From: Anisus vortex
Lineage: Eukaryota; Mollusca; Gastropoda; Planorbidae
Direction of reading: 5' to 3'
Assembly: GCA_949126835.1 (NCBI GenBank)
Contig: OX421497.1
Location: 3,154,271-3,218,270, forward strand
Length of the DNA: 64,000 bases
Within the stretch, counting starts at the first letter, position 1. The number at the start of each line of letters is the position of its first letter. This document shows, piece by piece, positions 57,741 to 64,000 of the stretch. Made by a program: the position numbers and the translations under genes. The notes beneath the pieces were generated by a model that saw only the letters and a program-made list of their open reading frames with translations, searched no databases and was not told the origin of the DNA.

Positions 57741-58935
57741 TGTAACAATATATGTAACAAATATATGTAACAAGGTAGCTCGGCTCGACCGTTTTAACCT
57801 TAAAAATACTCGGCAACGCTATAACAAAGACCCGGCCAGTTGGATCGTTCCGGCCATTTTAATCGCTAAATTAGGAAAAAAGAAACTATACAGCGCCGCT
57901 CTAACAAAAGGAGAGATAGTATTTCCCAGCCAAGCGTAGGAAGGTTGACATGGCCGTGTGGTGTCATGGAAAATGGATGTGAGACGGCACTGCCTTTAGC
58001 ACGTAGTCTAGGGTTGAATGGTATGAATGGAAGGAAGATAGGTTAGAGTTAATCACTTGTTGTCGCTAGAATAGGGATTTCGCATGTAAATCAATGTCGT
58101 GTCTTCTTTGTATTCTCTCTTGCCTCAGCCCCCCCCCCCCCCCATTTCTCCGCCTCTGGCCCACAACAATGCCATGGCTTTAATTTACTTTAAAAATACA
58201 TTAACAAGCCCCATTGGGAATTCCCGATAATTATTGCTTGTAAAATGGAGGCTAATAGTGATACTACACGTCTCAGCCGTAAATTGTTCCCCTACCCCTT
58301 CGGTAAATACCCACGCCCTTTCCTTAGAAAGAGATTTATCTTCTAGACACATGTTTAATTTAGTTCTATTAATTCACTGCCCGTGTGTATTTAAAGACCC
58401 CATCTTCCCAGATTTAGTTAGTTGAGCCATTCTGTGGAACAGAAACGTGGTTTACTCCGTGATACAGAAGTCACGTATTATTACTAATATCGTTCACTGC
58501 AGTGAAAGTTTTCATAGTATATTCACCAATGGTTAACATTGTGTATGACATTATCGCCTTATAGAATTGTTTACATTATTATTGAATTCTTCCAGTTCAT
58601 CCAGATATATATGCATACATTTTCTAGTATTAAAGACTTGTGTTATACGTAAAACTATTTCTTCAAACTTGTGTGTTGACATACATAAATATCTATTGTC
58701 GTGTATTCGCGGTGTGCTGTAAGCCAATTAGTCTAGCAGCTTGATTGTGACACTGGTATTTTCCCCCCACGCCAAGCGCTAGATTCCAAAGGCAGAGTGG
58801 ACAAAAATAAATTTGTAAGACTGATGAAGGGTCTGTACGTCTATCGTACCCCTTGACAACCAGCCACGGGTGTGACTCCATGACTCACACTTACATGTGA
58901 CGACAGATGTTTGCAAATAACACTGTATTGCCACA
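57741..58935 (+). repeat. 3' LTR of the Gmr1-like element
   Basis: Same length and sequence as the 5' LTR apart from one base. The polypurine tract before it is weak: only gggtggg (57730-57736) is visible. Confidence 0.95.
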
Positions 58936-58940
58936 GTTGA

Positions 58941-58963
58941 CATGACGTGGCGTGACCGCTGGG
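58941..58963. mobile_element. Right end of the split 106-bp MITE
   Basis: catgacgtggcgtgaccgct plus ggg, the inverted counterpart of 51506-51528. Confidence 0.75.
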
Positions 58964-59083
58964 TTACCGATCTGATCATTGCTTATTGGGTGTAGGGGAC
59001 ATATGTGGAGGCAATGAGCTAATACCTGGCCCTGTGGTTAGCATACCGGGATGTCAACATTATACCCCCCCCTTCAGTTCTAG

Positions 59084-59158
59084 CCCTGCCGCCGTCCAAT
59101 CCCTGCCGCCGTCCAATCCCTGCCGCCGTCCAATCCCTGCCGCCGTATCCCTGCCGTC
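59084..59158 (+). repeat. 17-bp tandem repeat, about four copies
   Basis: The unit ccctgccgccgtccaat begins at 59084, 59101, 59118 and 59135, at the end of a second SINE-like family fragment (about 59028-59083). Confidence 0.9.
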
Positions 59159-59194
59159 TTGCTTTAGTTTTAGGCCAAATGTGTAAGTAAAGTA

Positions 59195-59453
59195 CCCAAC
59201 GGACCGAGTTGATCCATAGGTCCGATGAAGCAGCGCCCACCAGTTTTTGTGGCCACGGCATACTAGGTGATTGTGTGGCCAGCACTATGCACAGCCGCCT
59301 TTACTTTACCCCGACTAAGGTCAGGTACCCATCAGAGCTGGGTAGACTCAGGGACACCCTCCAGACCCGGGAAAAAATCCTAGCCTGCACCAGGAACCCG
59401 GGACCTTCGGCTCGCCAGTCGAACGCGCTGCCGCTCGGCTACCGTGCCCCATA
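59195..59453 (-). mobile_element. tRNA-derived SINE, best-preserved copy
   Basis: Reading in reverse: head ggggcacggtagccgagcgg (A box tagccgagcgg), caggattttttcccgggtc, ggtgtccctgagtctaccca, gatgggtacctgacc, ggcggctgtgcatagtgctg, and tail ending near gatcaactcgg. Short variant. A useful reference for the family. Confidence 0.85.
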
Positions 59454-59459
59454 GGCCAA

Positions 59460-60018
59460 ATGTGTAATAATGTAATAATCTTTTATCTAGAAGAGAAGAG
59501 GTTATACACGTATAAGTTCGACTAGAGGGGACGTCTGCAAAAATATACATCTAAAACCCAATAGACAATAGTGCCCCCCCCCCCCCAATTTTGTTGGTAA
59601 ACATACGGTTTAGTATTTAGATAAAATTATGTGATAAAAGTCATAGTAGGCCTATAGTAAAAGATATATGCATAAAACTACAATTATTAATACACGTTTA
59701 TTAATGAACCCCCCTCCCCCCAAAATACAATAAGTAATAATAAAGAAAAACAGAAACAGCGAATGTTTAAAAGTGCGAAACACTCTGAGATCGAAACAAG
59801 AGAGAGTTTTCTTTTAAAACCAAGACCGGATCACCAACTCGTATCTGACCGGAAGTATCCAGAGACACATAGAGACCAAATATTGGAGCTGCTCCGTAGG
59901 GTTTTCTGCATCTGAAACTATGCAATCGAAACAAACAAACATATTAATATGTTATAGAGTGATTACCTTACAATATCTGCGTAACCTTGCCAGATAGATA
60001 GACAAACAGGCATGTTCC

Positions 60019-60068
<50 letters not shown>

Positions 60069-61030
60069 CGACGGGTAGATATCTACGCCAGCAAGAGAGA
60101 GAGATAGAGCGTGAAAATATATAGAGAGAACGAGAGATATAAAGTTGAGATAGTTATTATAAATAAGCTTATAGATCTATAAGCCTATATGTTATACATT
60201 GCTACAATTAATTGCAGGTTATATTAACTTATATCAAAGACAATAATAAGATGGACCGCTTGCTTTGATATTTCTGCTGTTTGATAACTTGAAACTCTTA
60301 GTTTCGGAATTTTCGATCGAATTGGTCCTCTAGACTTCCGGTTTAAGTAATTCGCTATGATTTTCTCAGCGGAAAATGACCCTTAGATTAAAATCGAAAG
60401 TTGTACACAACAGAAATCTTAAATGCAATCGTAGGAGCGTAGAAGTCATTCAAGACAGCATTATTGGTTGCACAAGAAAAACAAACGAACTTATAATAAG
60501 CTTTAAAAATAGAGCAAGCGGTCATCTAATTATAGCCTGGTCTTTGATTAAATAAGAGATAGACCGTAGACTAGTGAAGGGTTATTGTTTGCATGTTTAT
60601 CTGTAGCTCATACAGCCCTTTTTATTTTTTCCCCGGACAACGCCGGGGAATTAAGCTTGTATTTAGTAAAATTGGTAACGTTCCTTGTGAAAATCGATTT
60701 TATTGCTCGCAGTATAAGTCTTGACCCATGACCCCATGACCCCATCCGTCTTATTACCCCTTTTTAAATTCGTGAATCTCCCATGAGAGGTATCAATAGA
60801 CTCTTTCAGGGGCGATGAACTCGTCTCTTTTCAATATAGTTTTAAAAATTTACTTATAAGTTAAAATTTACCGGTAGGGCCTATAGTTCTTTCAATGCAT
60901 TTGACAAGTAGACTTTTTTAAATGTAATTTTTCTTTCTAAATTGAAGCTTTGAATTGAGATTATTAAATTTAATTGATGCCGTTTAAATACGCTTGTGCT
61001 CGGAGCATAAAAAAAAGATGGACACCACAG
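59460..61030. other. Non-coding stretch with a GATA microsatellite
   Basis: (GATA)n of about 12 units at 60019-60067, a small hairpin ttccccgg...ccggggaa (60629-60650), and poly-C runs near 59573-59586 and 59709-59720. No gene recognised. Confidence 0.5.
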
Positions 61031-61940
61031 TGTTACGAAACGTAAATTCCCTACATTGTAATGTTAATAAACCAACTAAATCATTTAAGCGAATTGGGTT
61101 TAAACGATATAAAATATTTCTCAGCTCAAGGTTTCCCCCCGGGTTTTTCCTAACCTAATGAGAGCATTATTGTTTTTTTATTAACCTCGATAAAAACATG
61201 AACTGTTCACGTAAACACAGCGTGTCAAGGTCGTCCGGTCTCTCCTTATTTTGTTAGAGCATTATTGCTTGACATTCTGATCACGCAGTCAACATGCAGG
61301 CTTGATTTAAATATTCGTGTCACTAGGCTGTCTGGTTTTTCCAACGATTGACCCGTAATATATTTCTACGCGATTCGACACTTTTAGTCAGTTCTTGGCG
61401 TACATTCGATCTAGTAACATCAAATATTCTCCGCTCTGAGTATCGTTTCTATTTGAGTTGTATTATGGAAAATTTATTATTCTACTATTAACTACAATGC
61501 TATATGTTCATTGAGGATATTCATTACCAATTGGAATATGTGTAGTTCTTGATTGTGTATATAATATTATTTGGATTCCTACTGGATTGATGTTGTAAAT
61601 TAAACCAAATTTATCGTTGCTTTCTACACAACTTGGTTAGCGTCAATATTTCAAAGTTATATACATGTGTGTATGTGTAATATTTATTCAACTATATTAA
61701 TAATCTACACTACCACTCGACATTAAGGTTCTTGCTGTATAATATGAGCCACACAAATAATTATACATGAAGTAAAATCAACTGTAAACTCTAAAACTAC
61801 GCTATGTGAATTGCCAGGGGATTATAAGAACCAGGAATACTCTAGACAACTACAAATAAACTTCAGATTAATATAATAAGATCTTCACTAATACAAGGAT
61901 ACTCACACTAATAATAACAATACTATAACTATTATTTTCA
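61031..61940 (+). repeat. Predicted 5' LTR of a second Gypsy-like element
   Basis: Boundaries are inferred: tgttacgaaacg is a common Gypsy LTR start, and attattttca lies 9 bp before a primer-site-like tgggggctctagccg (61950-61964). An AATAAA at 61855-61860 fits an R region. The 3' LTR is outside the window, so this could not be compared. Confidence 0.4.
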
Positions 61941-62459
61941 TAAATTGAATGGGGGCTCTAGCCGTAATAACATTATAAATCATAATTATACTTGTGTGAT
62001 CTAAATAGAAGGTCTCATCCATAATTTATTATGGTGAATAAATTGCCTTGTAATAAAATGGGTTTTGCTCGTCAGTGATTTACTAACAAACGTTTAGAGG
62101 ATTTACTTCAACTTCAAGAATCGTTATACTATTTACACAAACTATTTACAACTGCCGTAATACATACTCGTAACTTGGATGGATTGTGTTGGAAAATATG
62201 AACAATATACAATATACTAAAGATTGTGATTGAATTGAACATTGCTATTGAGAATCGGAAAACTTAACTATTCAGCCTGGAAAATTATCTGGTGTATTAC
62301 CTTATCGAACAAAGTAACTCTAAGAAAGTATTATTTTTATGACCTTGTTGTGAAAAATCTGAACTGTGTGGTGTAGTGAATTATTCAAAGGACAGAAAGT
62401 AAGTTGGACACTTTTATTGTATTATTAACAAGATTTACAGTAACTTTTAATAATATAAA

Positions 62460-64000
62460 ATGGAGGCCACAAATAATCTTACATTGGATCCAGAGATATT
62501 TGATCTAACCTCAGAACAGCTTAATAAAATGTCAATGATACAATTAAAAGAATTGGCTAAATCATTGGGCATTTCTATCACAGAAACTAGGCCATCAAAA
62601 ACTAAATTACTTCAAGAGGTAACTGAGTGTTTAAGAAAACAAGGTACACTAATTATTGAAGAAACTACTGCTAATGATAACATTAATGATGAATCAGATG
62701 ATGAATTACCTTTTCCTATAAAACAAAGAGTAAAGCATACAACTGGTGACTTAAGTGAAGAATTGAAATTTAAACTTGAGTTAAGAAAGATGGAATTAGA
62801 GATGGAAAGAGAAAGAGAAAGCCAGAGAATTGAGATGGAAAGAGAAATAGCAAGAGAGAAAATAGCAAGCCAAGAAAGAATTGAGATAGCAAGGTCTCGT
62901 ACGTCAAATCATTCGAATGCAAGCTCTGAAGCAGATGCAGAACTGTATAAGTTTAAGAAACATATTCCAGTTTTTGAAGATAATTCGGTGGAAGAGTTCT
63001 TCATGATTTTCGAGAGAAACGCTAGAGACTATCAATTTCCCGAGGGCAAGAAAGCTATACTTCTACGCTCAGCTCTGAATAAAGGAAAGGCACTTGATGT
63101 TGTATTAAGTCTTACTGAAGAGGAATTGTATGATTATGAACTGATCAAGAATAGAGTACTGCTAAGTTATGCATTAACACCTGAAAAATATAGAAAAGTG
63201 TTTCGTGAGTCTAAGAAAGAACAGGAACAATCCCATGTTGATTTTCTAAGACAGAAAAAGAAATATTTTGAAAGATGGATTCGATCCAAAGGTGTAAACA
63301 AAGACTTTGATAAATTAGCTAATCTTATGCTAATGGAAGACTTTAACGATAACATCAGAGGTGATGTAAGAATACATTTAGCAGACAAAGGTGTAGAACA
63401 AGTAGAAACAGCAGCAGTGATGGCAGACGAATATGTTATTATCCATTCCAGCAATAAATTTACAACAGTTGATAAATCTAAATTCCAGAATCGAGATATG
63501 AAGGTAGAAAAGAAAACCATGAATCCAAATGAATCCTATCAATCAAAGAGACATCAGCAGAGCAATCAAGGTCCAACAAATTCCAAGCCAACCTGTAGCC
63601 ATTGTAAACGAATTGGACATACTAAGGAAAAGTGCTGGATATTGAATGGGAACCCGAATAAAAAGAATGTTGTCTTATCGTATGTAGCAATGCCAAAACA
63701 AAGAACTCATGAAAATGTAAAGAAGGATATTAGAACTCAAACAGAGATACCTAGTGCTAATGCAGATAACCTGACAAAACACACGTATCTAGGAAACTTG
63801 AAACCAGAAATAGTTCCTGAAATAGAGACAATGGTTTTCAATAATTCTAATTCTAATCTGAGCTCCAAGGAGTCTATATCAGATAGAACCACCATGAGTA
63901 CTAAACATACCTCTTACAAAAATAACTTGGATACAGATCTCATCGATACTGAGATACCAAGCAATTGTTTACCATTCATTGAAGAAGGTACCGTGTCATC
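62460..64000 (+). CDS. Gag of a second Gypsy-like element, open at window edge
   Basis: An ATG-initiated frame runs without a stop for 513 codons to the edge. Residues about 20-58 (TSEQLNKMSMIQLKELAKSL and following KLLQEV) resemble a SAP DNA-binding motif. About 95-150 is a highly charged helix rich in E, R and M. About 160-330 reads as a capsid-like domain with FFMIFERNARDYQFPEGKKA and MADEYVIIHSSN, like SCAN-type gags. A CCHC zinc knuckle C379-x2-C382-x4-H387-x4-C392 (CSHCKRIGHTKEKC) follows. The remainder is S/T/N-rich and unassigned; protease has not yet appeared. Unlike the 53253 ORF it retains the zinc knuckle and shows no close similarity to it, so this is a different lineage. The class is inferred from gag alone. 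Confidence 0.75.
   Translation, partial: MEATNNLTLDPEIFDLTSEQLNKMSMIQLKELAKSLGISITETRPSKTKLLQEVTECLRKQGTLIIEETTANDNINDESDDELPFPIKQRVKHTTGDLSEELKFKLELRKMELEMERERESQRIEMEREIAREKIASQERIEIARSRTSNHSNASSEADAELYKFKKHIPVFEDNSVEEFFMIFERNARDYQFPEGKKAILLRSALNKGKALDVVLSLTEEELYDYELIKNRVLLSYALTPEKYRKVFRESKKEQEQSHVDFLRQKKKYFERWIRSKGVNKDFDKLANLMLMEDFNDNIRGDVRIHLADKGVEQVETAAVMADEYVIIHSSNKFTTVDKSKFQNRDMKVEKKTMNPNESYQSKRHQQSNQGPTNSKPTCSHCKRIGHTKEKCWILNGNPNKKNVVLSYVAMPKQRTHENVKKDIRTQTEIPSANADNLTKHTYLGNLKPEIVPEIETMVFNNSNSNLSSKESISDRTTMSTKHTSYKNNLDTDLIDTEIPSNCLPFIEEGTVS

Larger units (their letters stand above)
51589..58935 (+). mobile_element. Complete Gypsy (Gmr1-like order) LTR retrotransposon, 7347 bp
   Basis: Two 1195-bp LTRs (TG...CA), exact 5-bp target duplication gttga (51584-51588, 58936-58940), a primer site and a single intact gag-pol ORF with integrase ahead of RT. 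Reading the LTRs against each other I found one difference (g at 51636, a at 57788) and no indel. This indicates a very recent insertion that may still be mobile. Confidence 0.95.

Noticed and set aside
60629..60650. Hairpin ttccccgg / ccggggaa as a terminator or RNA element
   Set aside because: An isolated 8-bp stem with no gene next to it; insufficient evidence for function.

Overview
The window is metazoan nuclear DNA: GT-AG introns, short conserved exons widely spaced in AT-rich sequence, tRNA-derived SINEs, LINE tails, hAT-, Harbinger- and TTAA-type DNA elements, Gypsy LTR retrotransposons, minisatellites and long poly-C/poly-G runs. I would guess a marine invertebrate, possibly a mollusc, from general repeat character; no marker here fixes the phylum.

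Layout. 1-9904: no convincing exon; repeats only (degraded hAT MITEs, a 449-bp TTAA-flanked element, SINEs, an 11-bp array and a 45-copy 22-bp array). 9905-19473 (+): eight exons of WDR77/MEP50, the WD40 partner of the arginine methyltransferase PRMT5; the first coding exon was not found. 19474-25716: the two 3' flanks, with a LINE 3' end, a 1.75-kb satellite with a 533-bp higher-order period, and unremarkable AT-rich DNA. 25717-46087 (-): a complete 21-exon SND1/Tudor-SN gene whose exon phases all join, giving 900 residues. Its introns carry SINEs, a 2.7-kb hAT element, a 44-bp minisatellite, a segmental duplication and a LINE fragment. 46850-50320: a decayed hAT-like element with a 1.5-kb Harbinger-like element nested in it. 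51589-58935: a complete, very young Gypsy element with 1195-bp LTRs, a 5-bp target duplication, a tRNA-Pro-type primer site and one intact 1434-codon ORF. Its domain order is gag-protease-integrase-RT-RNase H, the Gmr1-like order, with integrase before RT. It sits inside an older 106-bp inverted-repeat element. 61031-64000: 5' part of a second Gypsy-like element (predicted LTR, primer site, gag open to the window edge).

Functional link. WDR77 with PRMT5 makes symmetric dimethylarginine, and the SND1 Tudor domain reads that mark, so a cofactor of the writer and a reader lie tail to tail about 6 kb apart. The items most worth a second look are the integrase-first Gypsy element, a 72-bp TTAA-flanked miniature element present in near-identical copies, repeated decoy splice acceptors in WDR77, a compound SINE, and a strong local excess of the palindrome AGGCCT.
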